This document shows positions 10,779 through 23,018 of a stretch of DNA of 46,761 bases, one piece after another. The notes beneath the pieces are model-generated. The model saw only the letters and a program-made list of their open reading frames with translations. It had not been told where the DNA came from and did not search any database. This DNA comes from Gonapodya sp. JEL0774 (lineage: Eukaryota; Monoblepharomycota; Monoblepharidomycetes; Monoblepharidales; Gonapodyaceae), in the NCBI GenBank assembly GCA_027604505.1, contig JADIIX010000155.1:1-46761 (forward strand), given 5' to 3'. The position numbers were made by a program, and so were the translations under genes. Each line of letters opens with the position of its first letter. The first letter of the stretch is position 1.

Positions 10779-13233
10779 ATGGTGAGCTGAGCGCTTGGAT
10801 CACTCATGCCTTGGTAATGACTCACAATTTGTGCGTGTGATTCGCATCGCCGGATGGTGCTTCTCCCCATCGGTAACTCGTGTCAACACAGGCGTTCTTT
10901 TCTGAGGGAGTCATGTCCCGCCGGGGGCCTTTAGCGCGAATCTGGCTTGCTGCTCACTGGGAAAAGAAGCTCACGAAACCACAGGTCATACAAACCAGCA
11001 TCGAAACTGCTGCAGGTGGGCGATGGGCTCCATTCCAACCAACAGAATCATTGATTCGACAAGTGATTCTGACGTTCTGCTCTACAACAGACGCTATAAC
11101 CGATACCAATGAGCCTCTGACGTTGCGACACTCGGGGCAACTGTTGCTGGGTGTTGTAAAAATATACTCGAAAAAGGCTGTTTACCTCTTGAACGACTGC
11201 ACGGAAGCGATTGCGAAGCTCAAATCAGTGAGTCATCCTCACGTCGTGGGATCCTTTTCCAGCTTACTTGGACCTTCATAATTGATTCAATGAAACCATT
11301 GTAGGCCTTTAAACCCGGTGCCGTGGACCTTCCCGACGACCATGCAGTGTCAGCATTGAATCAAATCACTCTCCAAGCTGGTCCAACTTTGACGGCGGCA
11401 GATATGAGGCTTGGTGAACCCGGATTTATTCCCACTGATGCTTGGGGGAGTCGGCCATCTCAGTCACAAGACCAGCGGTCAATGGCCACCCCAGGGTCCC
11501 AAGAAGGAGCCTCTTCGTCGCAACGGAGGGGTGGAAAAATCTCCATAATCGACCAATTTCAACCTACTCACGACATCGGAATCGATGAAGGGTTTGACCC
11601 ACTTGCTCTCGGAGGTGACGACGATTTGTTTTTGGAAGGCGAGAGAAAACGACCAAGCAAGAAGAAGAAGGTCGACAGCGACGCTTTAGTTGGGACACCG
11701 GAAGAGCCCGAATTGGGGCGGAATGCCTCACTGCGAAGAGAAGACCCTGTATCACCAATGGCGAGACTTGGTGGGAAGCAAGATGACAGCATGGAGATCG
11801 ATGGCGGGGATGACAGGGTCAACTTTAGTTTTCTGGATGACACTAGGGACCAAGGAGCTGAGTGGAATGGAGGAATGGACGTGGAAATGGACATGCGGTA
11901 TGATTTTGTTGTGTTTCTCCTCGCAATGGGGCCCTTTGCTCACGTTCAATTGCAGACCTGACGACGAGTACTTGAGGGGTTTGTTTTCCTTTGTTAGTTC
12001 TCGCGCACGTGATAGCTATCAAATCTACGTGCTTATTTACACTAGGGGAGGGAGACACCAGTGGTCTTCTGTTCGATTTGCCCAACCTCAGTGAGACCCG
12101 AAAGAAAGCTCCAGCTCAACAAGGGCAACGAAAGCGGAAGCTTGTCGTGGACGATGTCACAGAACTCAAGTCTGCGGTGATACACGCACAGCTTAAAGAC
12201 ACGAGCGACATCCTTCAAAGGGTTCGTTCACTTTAATGTGCCATGTCAGTCCGCAGGAAGAACCCATAAACGCCTTTTTTTACTATCCCTACAGGAACTT
12301 TATGCTCCTGCTTCAGATCGTTGGCTTCATCTTCCCGAACGTCCCTCCCCGCACTATTACCTGACGCACCCTGCCGAGGACCGTATGCCACCCGAACTTC
12401 TTGCGCTATTCTCCCGAGATCTTAAGGCGAAAATGGCACAAAAACAAAAAGAAACGCAACAGCAGAAGCCTCTGGTCAAAGGGGTGTCGACCCCTGGGAA
12501 GGGTGCTGAGGACTTCGAGGCGAACAAAGAGAACCTTCGTGAGTGATGGATTATTTTACAATTTTTTTTTTTTTTTTGAAAGTTGGGTGCTCATTTACTT
12601 ATCAGAACCGGGAGCGGAGGTAACGTTCGACATGGACTTTGGCGGACTGGACATGGGTCAACCGCTGGAGGATGAACCAAGAGCGCACGCTGACTTGGCA
12701 AAGGTATGGGCAGTTTATTTGCTCGGATCGAGTAGAACCCGGTCGCTGATAGCGTTTGTTCAATTAGTCTCCTGGTGAGGTGTCCACAAAGGTAACTGTA
12801 GAAAGTCGTGAGTGATCGCCGTGTTTTGTCGTTGTGAGCAGTTTTAGTGACGGATACATTGTTGCCTCAGCGTACGAATTCGATGAGTCCGAGGCCCGCA
12901 CTCAGGAAGGTGATGGCAAGGGTATCAGCAAGAACGCACAGAAAGTAATAAAAATCTTCAAGTCCAAACTCGAAGATGTCAAGAGTCCTCCCTTGAGCTT
13001 CAAAGCTATGACCAAGACAGTAAGTTCCGGTGTCTTCAGAGGGTGGTTTCCGACTGCAATGGTGATCACGATTACGCAATCGCTATGTTCAGTCACAGAG
13101 AGCAGACATTGCCACCATGTTCCACGAAATTCTCGTGCTCAAAACGTACGACATCATCGACTGCAAGCAGAAGGACGCGTTTGCGGATATCGAGATCAGC
13201 GCCCGACCCAAACTCTTCCAAGCAGTTGTGTAA
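10779..13233 (+). CDS. RAD21: Cohesin kleisin subunit RAD21/SCC1
   Basis: The kleisin closes the cohesin ring by bridging the SMC1 and SMC3 heads. An eleven-exon model closes in frame at 575 residues: 10779-10781, 10892-11015, 11091-11227, 11305-11897, 11956-11978, 12046-12221, 12295-12538, 12606-12703, 12768-12807, 12871-13019 and 13093-13233. Exon 1 is only the ATG, followed by a GTGAGC donor. The N-terminal kleisin domain reads AFFSEGVMSRRGPLARIWLA and later LRHSGQLLLGVVKIYSKKA. The middle is acidic and disordered, with a basic KRPSKKKK patch. The C-terminal winged-helix domain ends MFHEILVLKTYDIIDCKQKD. A separase-type site, DDEYLR, lies at residues 288-293. The boundary at 12768-12871 is the least certain. 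SMC1, its partner, is encoded 2.1 kb downstream. Confidence 0.93.
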
Positions 13234-13505
13234 ACTGGGAACACGCGACAAAAGTCGAAGTTTCGTGAAAGTTTTTATTCGTTATATTTTTTTTGCGTGC
13301 CTTGACGGGGCGGATCGTTCTGCTTTCATCGGTCATTGCATGTCAAGTTATGACACGAGCACGAGGGATTATGATGATCATGGGCACGTTTGGCCGTTAT
13401 ATAAATCTTTGTTTTTGGCGGATGATAATATGTAGCCATGTCTTGTATCGTCACCGTCACTCTTGCACAAGATTATGTGCGAGATCGTCCACTCTTCAGA
13501 TTCAT
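13234..13505. other. Convergent 3' spacer between RAD21 and the tubulin acetyltransferase
   Basis: A 272-nt gap lies between two converging stop codons. No gene is seen; it presumably holds both 3' UTRs. Confidence 0.5.
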
Positions 13506-14753
13506 TCACCTCCATCCCATTGCACGTCCCCGAACCTCTGGAAACAGACCGGGGCCAGGTGCTCCAGCCCTTGCAATCCGGTCCGGGAGAGGCGGCAGAT
13601 GTGATGCGGGCAGACAAGGGTACTGTTTGAAGTTGAGCAGGTCCAAGGACATTGCGGTGGCTAGGCTGGATGCCGCCTTCGGTGGTGAAGTATTTGTGGG
13701 TGTACGTTGGGATCGTGCACCCTGGCGGCTCGCAGGTTCAGGGCAGGCTGGTGACTTTTCCCCTCGAGGGATCATGGGATGGAAGATGTCGTTCGAGAAT
13801 GTACGATTGCCAGAGACGGTGTCCAATGCAGAGTATCGCGCGCTCAGGCACGCGCCAGCATCTCCTCGTGCCGTTCGGTCCGCAGCCGCGGACCGCTGCA
13901 ACGGGTCTACAGAGTTTGGTGACGATGGACACCACGGCTGATTGCGGCGAGCAGATAAAGCGGATAAGCGTCTGTGCTCCTTGTCCGTAGTGGCCCAGCG
14001 GGGGCAGTAGTCGGGAGAGGTGTCTGTGTTTCGTTGAGTGCTGTGTTCGTGATTCTGCCACGACATGTCCGCACTCGACAGTTGTTGAAATGGAGACATA
14101 ACGTCATTCCCAGAAGAGAATGATTGCAGAGGGAAAACCAAGAAATTGTTAGGTTGCACTTGACCGTCACCCATACCGAAATGTCTTTCCAGAAAGCGAC
14201 GAAGTTTGTTGCTTGGACGATCGTAGCAGATGGCACGTGGATTGAGCTCTTCCCGACTCAGCGCGGTGGTGAAGAGGCAGCGTCCAAGACCTCGCCGTTG
14301 CTGATCTTCGCGTACGTAGAAATCGAGAACGGCAGGGAGAGTGCGCGGGAGGTAGGACCGAGTTACAAGGTCGAAGAGGAAGAGATGTTTGAGACCAAGC
14401 TTGAGGATCCCTACGACAACTTTTCTCTGTAGTGCTTGTGGAGCATGAGAAGAATTGGGGCGAGAAGCACTCGTCGCCTTGTTCATTGTCTGAATGTTCC
14501 GTTCCTTCGCACTTCCTGAGGCTCCTCTGAAATCGGGATCTATTGCAGGAGCACGGATCAAGTAGATCTTGTGATTAGACGAAATGAGTTTGACGAAAGA
14601 TGTTATCGGGGTGCGGAGTCCCTGTGCATGAGCAGATGCAATTCCGAGATCATCCACGAGTCGCGAGACGCTGGGAGAATGCGAGAAACGGAGAGGGGCA
14701 GCCCAGGGGTCAAGCACATATAATACCGAGTGAAAAGGTGTGGTGGCGTACAT
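13506..14753 (-). CDS. Alpha-tubulin N-acetyltransferase (MEC-17/ATAT1 family)
   Basis: The family acetylates Lys40 of alpha-tubulin inside microtubules, mainly in cilia and flagella. The single open frame gives 415 residues from the ATG at 14753; an in-frame ATG at 14960 would add 69 unconserved residues. The core reads LVDDLGIASAHAQGLRTPIT, then VVVGILKLGLKHLFLFD, the acetyl-CoA loop VLDFYVREDQQRRGLGRCLF, ICYDRPSNKLRRFLERHF and QVQPNNFLVFP, in family order. The catalytic Asp (human Asp157) is kept in YDRPS. The residue aligned to human Cys120 is Ala (PAVLDFY), while a Cys sits two residues before the Asp. After residue ~220 the protein is a Pro/Ser/Arg-rich tail with no domain seen. It lies between RAD21 (convergent) and SMC1 (divergent). 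Confidence 0.9.
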   Translation of the reverse strand: MYATTPFHSVLYVLDPWAAPLRFSHSPSVSRLVDDLGIASAHAQGLRTPITSFVKLISSNHKIYLIRAPAIDPDFRGASGSAKERNIQTMNKATSASRPNSSHAPQALQRKVVVGILKLGLKHLFLFDLVTRSYLPRTLPAVLDFYVREDQQRRGLGRCLFTTALSREELNPRAICYDRPSNKLRRFLERHFGMGDGQVQPNNFLVFPLQSFSSGNDVMSPFQQLSSADMSWQNHEHSTQRNTDTSPDYCPRWATTDKEHRRLSALSARRNQPWCPSSPNSVDPLQRSAAADRTARGDAGACLSARYSALDTVSGNRTFSNDIFHPMIPRGEKSPACPEPASRQGARSQRTPTNTSPPKAASSLATAMSLDLLNFKQYPCLPASHLPPLPDRIARAGAPGPGLFPEVRGRAMGWR

Positions 14754-15339
14754 AGATTGAGGGGAAGATATTGTAGGGATACAGTAAGGTAGGGGGAAGT
14801 GGGGAATGGAGCGAGCAATGAACATACGCGTCCAAAGGGAAGTCTGGATCAGATGCGGAGTCACGCGATATGCAGGCAACGTCACTGTCGCGGAACAGAC
14901 TGCTGAGGCCACTCGACGGACGCATCGCTTTGGCTGTTGAGGATTTTTGACACCACACACACAAACACACGGGCTGTGGACGGCTGTGGTCGATCAACCG
15001 CTGGAGCCTGCTGAGCGCATCAACCGGGATCGATGCTGTGATGTGAACCAACAATTTATTTGAGACCTTTGATGGCCCAACCAAGTCATCTGTGCCTACG
15101 ATGCCACAATAGCCAGTAGACAGAGTCGCGCTAAAAGATTCAGCGCTAAGGATGTGAAGATGGCCCTGGTGCATATGTGGAACTATAGAGCGAGTAACTA
15201 TATAATTAGTCTGGTTCGTGCCAGACAGAGTTGGAGCTGGGTACCTGCTTTCCCCTGGTCTTGCACCATGCACGACCGCAGGAGGAGGCTGGAAACGCGG
15301 CGATCTTCGCAACAAACCTTTCAGCTTGTTCCACGAAAG
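14754..15339. promoter_or_regulatory. Shared intergenic region between divergent acetyltransferase and SMC1 genes
   Basis: 586 nt separate the two start codons; this drops to 379 nt if the acetyltransferase starts at the upstream ATG. The region must contain both promoters. It includes a short (CA)n-like run near 14951-14972. No specific factor site is claimed. Confidence 0.45.
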
Positions 15340-18300
15340 ATGGGCCTTCTCCGACTTGAGGTTGAGAACTTCAAGTCCTACAAGGGTCGACAGATCATAG
15401 GACCTTTCCTGGATTGTGAGTTTTCAAGTGATCCGAGGCGATTGTGATTCCGGCACGATCTCATACAATGTCAACCTTTTCACATCCTGGTGGCCAAAAG
15501 TCACCTCCGTTATCGGACCAAATGGCTCTGGGTATGTACATGCTGCGGGATTCCGCTGGTTCATATCGTGTTTCCTGAAGATTGTTTCCAACGCTTGAAC
15601 TTTTGAACACGGACGTACTTCAATTCACTCAACTCGGGGGTTTCCGGAATTTAGAAAGTCGAATCTCATGGATGCAATCAGGTTCGGGTGTTTTGAACTC
15701 TTCTGACATCTGAATCCGAGAAAAATTCTGATTACCACATTGTCGATTCACCCTGTTCCCACCACCAACTCCGTAATTTGTGTCGCCAGCTTTGTGCTCG
15801 GAGTTAAATCCTCTCAACTTCGCTCCCACAAACTGAAGAACCTTATTTATCGTGACCGTGTTCCTGTGCGGAATCAAGAGAATGAAGAGGATGAGGAGGA
15901 AGATGTGGAAACGACAAAGGGAGGCAACCACGCGAAGAAGGGTGCAGTGCACGCATTCTACAGATCTTCTGACGGGGATGAAATCAAATTCTCGAGAATG
16001 TGAGTGTGAGTGAGCCCCATCATCCTCAGTAGATGTCACGTTGTCCGACTCGTGATCCATATCGGGCGAGGTTGATGGGGGAGGACTATTGAGGAATGAT
16101 CGTGTCTTTGAGAGTCTGGTCGACGTGGAGATACCCTTTGTACATCCGGAGACTGCCTGGAAGCAGGTCTCGTCGAGAACTGTGTGCTTTTTATTGGTCT
16201 GTTTCACGAACACGCATTCCCCCTTCTCCCTTTCCGGCACTGCAATACGTAGCATCACGTCTGCTGGATCGTCGGACTATCGGGTTGACGATAGGTCGGT
16301 TACCTACGCCCAGTACTCTCAACGGCTCGAAGAGGAGAACATTCTCGTCAAGGCTCGTAACTTTCTGGTGTTCCAAGGGGACGTGGAGGCTGTCGCGAGT
16401 CAGAGCCCGAAAGATTTGACTGGGCTCATAGAGCAAATCAGCGGGTGCGGATGTGGTGGTGCGGATTCTCATGTCGTAATCATAACCATATGGCCTCTCA
16501 GGTCTATCGAATACAAGGAGGAATATGAACGCCTCAAGTTACTGCAGGAGGCAGCTGCGGAGAATTCAACCAGCAATTTGAACCGGAAGCGGACAGTTGC
16601 ACAAGAGATGAGGCAGTTTCGCGAGCAGAAGGAGGAAGCGGCACGGTTTGCGCAGAAGAAGGAGGAGCTCGTGAGTGGTGGCCATGGAATAATCTGACCC
16701 TGCTCAGAATCTTCTTTCATGATTTATTTGATGTTTATTCTTGCCTTTGTTCCATCAAGGATGACCTTGTTGTTCGTCATTTGGTCTGGAAAGTGTTCCA
16801 CATTGACTCGGATCGCGACAAGGCCGAAGCGGATGTGGAAAAGGAGAAGGAAAATAGAGACAATTTGGAGAAACGAAAGGTGAACTCTCATCTTTGAGCG
16901 TTGCGTGTTTCTTCGTCTGTTTTGACATACGCTTGGTTGGGTTACAACGAGACGGATGCGGAACACCGCTCCAAAGACGCCAGGAAGGACCACGCCTCGC
17001 AGCACGGTCTCATTGCCAAGAAGGAAAAGGAAATATCACGTCGGGAGAAGCAGCTTGCCGACCGGAAGCCAGATGCAGTCCGCTTAGAAGAGCAAATTCG
17101 CTTCACAAAGAAAAAGCTTCAGACCGCGGAAGACAATTTGAAGTCACAGAAGAGAGCATTGGAGAAGCAGGTAGTCTATCGACACCTGCTTTCGGTAGAA
17201 TTGTGTCAGTTACACCAACTGTTGTGGTTTGACAGGCTAGCGAACTCGAAGACTTCGAAATCCAGCTGGCGGAAGTAGCAAAATCTCAGAAGAGGTTTGA
17301 CGGTGAGCGTTTCGGGTGTCTTTCTCATCGGATACTGGAGAATTTACAACTGCGAATCAGACGAACAGAGGAAGAAGGCAGACAAGGGCGGCAAGAAACT
17401 CAACCAAAAGGACTTGGACGATTACAATAAGCTGTACGTATGCATTACGAGCGAGTCTTGCCGGCTGGTTCTACATTCAATTACTGTCGTTCCCAACGCA
17501 GCAAGGAGGATGTTACTCGCCAAACACTCGCCGATAAGGAGCAGTTCGACGAATTGCAGCGTCGTATCACGTCCTCCAGGCTTGGTCGCGAGCGCGTGGC
17601 ACGGAAAGTAGCGGACTTGGAGAGCCAGGAATCGCAACTGGAACAGGATCAGACGAGTTTGGCGGAGACGAAGGAAAAGGTCAGCGTGAAGGACCCTCTG
17701 GTTGCGTTCAGTCAACCTCTTTGAGCGCGCCTTTCTCTTCTGTTGCTTTGCAGCTTCAAGTCCAAATCAAAGAAGTCCAGACGGAACATGACGAGATCAA
17801 GAACAAGTTCGTTTCGTCACGACGGGAGGCAGAGCGACTTGAGTAAGCTCACCTGTTATTGGCACCGTCATGGAGATCAGCAGTTATTTTTTGCTTTTTT
17901 GGTAGGTCGCAACTGCGAAACAATCGTGAGAAGCTCGGAGAGCTCACCAGCAGGATGGAGTCCGCGCGCCAGAATCGGAGGGAGACTGAGAAGCAACAAA
18001 AGGCCAGGGACGCGCTGCGAACTCTCAAAGACATTTTTCCAGGTCTGTTTGACGTGTATGTGACACATTCTCTTGTTATTGGTGTCGATCGATTTCCGAC
18101 TCAGGGGTCCATGGTCGAGTAATCGATTTGTGCCGCCCCACAAAGCGAGAGTGGGAGATCGCAGTTGGAATCATTCTTGGGCGTAACGCGGAATCCATTG
18201 TTGTGGACACACAAAAAACTGCAATTGACTGTATACAGTACCTCAAAGACCAGCAGCTTGGTCAGTTCACGTTTTTACCTCTCGATTCAATTTTGGTCAA

Positions 18301-21049
18301 GACGATTGATGAGAAGTACCGGTCAGTCCCAGAGATATTCGTGCTTGTGAATTCGAATAAACGGCTTTCATTTTTGTTCGAATCATCAGAAATTTCGCCC
18401 GAGGGGCCCGCCTTGCAATCGATTGCATTCAGTTTGAGTCGCAGTTTGAGAGGGCAATGATTTACTCTTGTGGGGACGCAATGGTTGCCGACGATCTCAA
18501 AATTGCGCGGTTCATCTGCTATGAGAAACGTCAAGAAGTCAAAGGTTTGTATTCAAGAAGTCCACCCATGCTTGTTATGGTTATCAATCAATTTTGTCAC
18601 CGCAGCGGTGACCCTTGATGGGACTTTGATCAACAAGAATGGTAACATCACCGGCGGTGGTAGTGCTTCGGCGTCAAAAGACTCTGCGAGATGGGAGGAT
18701 AAGGAGGTTGAAGGTTAGTCGTCAAATGATTGCGCACTTGATCGTTTGGTCTATTGAATTCATATATTCAAGGATGGACCGCTGCGATTGAGAATCTTGC
18801 CGAATCCATTAAGGAAGAAGAAACTCAGCTGAAGAAGTACAGTCATGAAGATCACAGTAGCATCAGAATCGCTGATCTCGATACGAGGCTCCAATCCCTC
18901 AAGGACGAGTTGGTGAGTTTGCCTCTTGCCCGACTACTAGCTTCTGGGAACTCACCTCGTGTCTGATGCGTTCCCCCAGAACACCACCACACGGAAGCTC
19001 AACAGTGCTGCACAAGAGATTAAACATATACAATCAGATCTTAAAACAGAGAGGCCGGAATTGGAGAAAGTAAGGAGCACATCTCATCACCTTCCAGCCC
19101 CTATTTTGTGATAAATGCTCTTCCCAAAGGCGGAGAAAGAACTTTCAGACATTGAGAAGAAGCTCGAAGCTTGTCAGAAGCGAATCAACAATGTGGAAGA
19201 CAAAGTGTTTACTACTTTCTGCAAACGTATTGGAGTTGACAACATTCGGGAATACGAGGAGGGTCAAGGCAAAGCAATTCAAGAACGAAACAAAATGCGA
19301 ATGGAGTTCGCGACTCAGATCGCCCGTCTCTCCAAGGAACTGGAGCGTGCCCGTGAGGCTCTTGAAGCCACCAAGTCCACAGTTGCACGGACTGAAGGTG
19401 TAATCAAGACTGAAACTGCAACTTTGGACAAGTTGACAAAGGAAAAGCTGGAGAAAGACAAGGAAACTGTCGCTTTAGAGAAAGAGATCACAAAGCTCAG
19501 AGACGAACTTCAGAAGCTTCAAAGGGAGATGGACAAAAAGACAGATATCCTCAACTCGTTCAAAAAAGACATTACAACCATTCAGAAGCAGATTGATGCG
19601 ATAGATAAGAAACTAGCTGACCTGGTGTGTTCTGCGTTTGGAGTGTCAATCCGTCCGGAGTCACTTCGGAGTGTTACATGGACTTCGCATTCCAGGAATC
19701 ATCTATCGACAGGCACAACAACTCTCGATTCACTATTCTCCAGCGTTGCAAATTGGAAGGAATCAAGATTCCAATTTTAGATGGATCTCTGGACAGTATC
19801 GCGTTGGATCACAGCCATGTGGGTTGAAATGCATTCGAGGATGCGATCGGAGATTCTTCTTACACCATTGCATGAAAAAGCGAGATCAAGACAAAATGGA
19901 GGTTGATGGAGAGCTGCCTGATATGCCCGCTGGTCATGACCTTAAAGTCGACTATTCTTTGCTGACTAATCGGGAAAAGAAGGCAAGACGAACAACTCTT
20001 GCGCAACTTCTGTCCATTGAAATTCCTGACTTGCGCCGTTGACAGGATAACTCGGATGATAGGGATTCTGACTTTGCAGAGCGTGTTAAATCTCTGCAAT
20101 CCGAGCTGGAGAAGATGGCACCCAACGTGAAAGCAGTTGAACGGTGAGGCCAGAAGTGAAGGGAGTTTAATCGTGTCTCAATGTACATCTCTATCTAGGC
20201 TTGGTGATGTTGAGACCAAGTTGAAGGCAACTGCCGACAAGTTTGAGGCGGCACGAAGAGAGGCACACGATGCCAAGACTAGATACAACGAGATTCGTAC
20301 AAAGAGGTTCGTTCACCATTGCGAATGTGACGTGTTACTCCCCACAAACGAACATCTCCGCTTGTCACAGATATGAAACGTTCATGGACGCTTATAACCA
20401 AATATACACGAATATTGATAAGGTGTACAAGGAACTCACGAAGACGAGGGCTTTTCCAACTGGAGGTTCTGCTTACCTCAGTCTGGAAGACAGTGACGTG
20501 AGCCTTCACTGGTGCAGCCGGAACTACTATATGCTTTGTTTGAGAGTTCTATTTTCACAGGAACCTTACAATGCCGGTGTCAAATACCACGCAATGCCTC
20601 CCAGCAAACGTTTTCGCGAAATGGAGCAGCTCAGTGGAGGTATGAGTGGGGTGGCAGGCTTTTGCGCGCTCAGATAGCACTGATATTGAACGCGTTCAGG
20701 AGAGAAATCAGTTGCAGCACTTGGCCTTCTTCTCGCGATCCGCAGGTTGGACTGTCCTTTTACTCTTTGCTCTTTCAGTCGTAATTAACATGTTGTGCCC
20801 ACGCTTAGCTATCGTCCTGCGCCATTTTTCGTGTTGGATGAAGTTGACGCTGCACTCGATAACAATAACGTCAACTCTGTGGCCTCATACATTCGCAAGC
20901 ACGCAAGTGATGACTTTCAATTTATTGTAATCTCACACAAGAGCACCATGTACCAAAGGGCCGCCTCACTTGTTGGGGTATATCGTGATCAGGAGTTGAA
21001 CAGCAGCAGGATCCTTACATGCAGATTGGATGAAGAGGAGGTGGATTAG
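15340..21049 (+). CDS. SMC1: Cohesin ATPase subunit SMC1
   Basis: This is one of the two SMC ATPases of cohesin. It begins MGLLRLEVENFKSYKGRQII, the standard SMC1 start. The Walker A motif GPNGSGKSN is split by an intron within a Gly codon (exon end near 15531). Next come FVLGVKSSQLRSHKLKNLIY, NFLVFQGDVEAVASQSPKDL, long coiled coils, and the hinge (NAESIVVDTQKTAIDCIQYL, then VTLDGTLINKNGNITGGG). A second coiled coil follows (19.0-20.1 kb), with RCKLEGIKIPILDGSLDS and the signature motif EQLSGG-EKSVAALGLL across another intron. Walker B is PAPFFVLDEVDAALDNNNV, and the D/H-loop region reads QFIVISHKSTMYQRA. The gene has around twenty short-intron junctions; one intron near 16001-16240 is longer. 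Length fits the family (~1,200 residues). Its stop is 97 bp from the convergent EIPR1 stop. Confidence 0.95.
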
Positions 21050-21146
21050 CGATTCAGGTGACATTAACACGAGTTCTGAAATTCATGACATGGTGGATGT
21101 ACATAGTTAAAGATAATGTGAATTTTAGTGGTCCAACTTGTCTGAT

Positions 21147-22931
21147 TAAAGCAGAATCTGATACTTGAGGAATGAAGGAACGAGATTGATCACCACCCGA
21201 CCATCATAAGAAAGACTGGCGAAGATCCATGGATCAGCTGGGCTCCACGCCACTGAGTACACACTCTCTTCATGTTGATCGTAAGTGGTGACAAGTGCAT
21301 CGCCGAGTTTGCTGGAACGGTGAGGAACTCACGGTCAGACCACGGAACGACTCGAAAACTGCTCCCATCTTAGAAACCTGTAATACCTACTTTGTCCTCT
21401 TCACTGCTTCTCTATCCGATTTCTCTTCCGGATCCTCGTCCTTTGCAACTTTACTTTCCCCATTCGTATTCTCTCCTCCCGCCTCATCTGCCTCATCCTC
21501 CGACGATTCTTCGCTATCACCGAATGGCGCAGAGGATATCGATACCACATTATGCAGGTTTACTTGACAGTCCGAAGACGAGGTGAGTAAAAGTTGGTCG
21601 TGCGATTTATTGAACGCGACGGACCAGATCCTGTGTATAAAAGAAAGGAGCGACGATGATATTACAAAGCGATTACGTCTGACAACGTGATTCAAAACCC
21701 CACCAGTGAGAGTGTCCCCCGACCTCTTTAACCGGATGCTCGATGTGTCTCACATCCCAGAAACGAACAGCGCGATCGTCCCCTGCAGTCACAATAATGT
21801 GAGGTCGATTGGGATTGCAGTCGAGTGAGCGAACAGTGCTGCAGTGGGCTTCAGGAATGTGGAAAGTTTGACTACAGCGACTCTACTGAGTATGTTGTAA
21901 CAGGACATTTGGAAAAGACAGATGCCACTTACATTCCGGAACGGATGTCCCATCCTGAAACTTCTATCCCGCATGCAGAAAAAACCTGCTCTGCTGAGTG
22001 TGGGTTCCATACGCCGGCATTCAGTTGTGAAGGAATGTCCGGTAAGGGATGTGGATCGGCGTCGATTGTCCGAACAAGTTGTGCGGTCGAAGACCCGACG
22101 TCTGTCTTCCAGATATGAAGGTTGCGTTCCTCTAAGGTCACAACAGTATCGGTTTTGGGTGAGCTCGGATCGCAGAGGATCCTGAAAAGGTCAAACAAGA
22201 AGTGATTGACGTCTTGAAGGTAAACTCTCGGATATCAACGAGCACCGCAGTCAAATCCCACGTACCCCCCAATATGAGTGGGCTTTTGAGGGCGTGAGTC
22301 AAAGCGCACTACTTCTTCAAGTTCGAGGTTGGCTCTGTGGCGAAATTTGCTCTGCTCATCAATTTCTGTTGTCGGCATTCGCCAGAGGGCCGATGTCATG
22401 GAGACAACACTGTCGTCAGCTTTAAGTTTTTCGAGACAGAATTGAGAATGAAACATGTAAACATGTGTATTGCGAATGACCTTTGCGCCCACTCACTGTT
22501 GGTGAACGCCGTGAAGAGCATATCGACTCGCGAGGGAGAAGGAGTGATCGCCCAGATATCACGCGGGTGTCTAAACACAAGACTAGATATCTCAAAGTCA
22601 TCCTCTTCAAAATCAAGAAGATGTATCTGTTAGCGGATGGTTGAGGCAGTCATAAGATCACCAAACAACGCAAGGAACTCATCAAACGAAAAGCAAACCT
22701 CGTTATCAGCTCTATCTGCTGTTCCCACAATGAATCGACTCCTCTCACCCTCGGCAGCAAGCGGCGCCAGACACCGGGCAGTGTGGTTCGGGATGCCGTG
22801 AACAGCGCTCTGCAATTTCAAGAGGCTTTTCAGTAGAGCTTAGTGGAGCATCAGTAAAGCATTTCACCAATTATTGAAGCGTTAGAATTGCATGTGTTGT
22901 GCGCAGCTTGGCGACCCACCTTTTCGGCCAT
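21147..22931 (-). CDS. EIPR1: EIPR1/TSSC1-like WD40 protein (EARP/GARP-interacting)
   Basis: EIPR1 is a WD40 protein that works with the EARP and GARP tethering complexes in endosome recycling and dense-core vesicle traffic. The first exon is only 12 nt (22920-22931, MAEK) with a GTGGGT donor, then [20 protein letters not shown], which corresponds to the family N-terminus. Further exons read [51 protein letters not shown] and [20 protein letters not shown], then the acidic insert after [14 protein letters not shown] typical of this family. The last exon reads [20 protein letters not shown] and ends LKYQILL, as in animal EIPR1. All repeats are present and no break was seen. LRRC71 lies 88 bp upstream in the same orientation. 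Confidence 0.9.
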
Positions 22932-23018
22932 TCGGGTTGTCTTCAATTTATGTGCATACACATAATCTATGTATAGATCTCACATTTTCACATCATGTTT
23001 TCAGGGTACTATTGTTAG

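Noticed and set aside
12560-12577. Poly-T run as a terminator
   Set aside because: It lies inside a RAD21 intron with correct splice sites on both sides, so it is a polypyrimidine stretch.
13438-13941. 167-residue plus-strand frame
   Set aside because: It is antisense to the C-terminal tail of the tubulin acetyltransferase frame and has no independent support.
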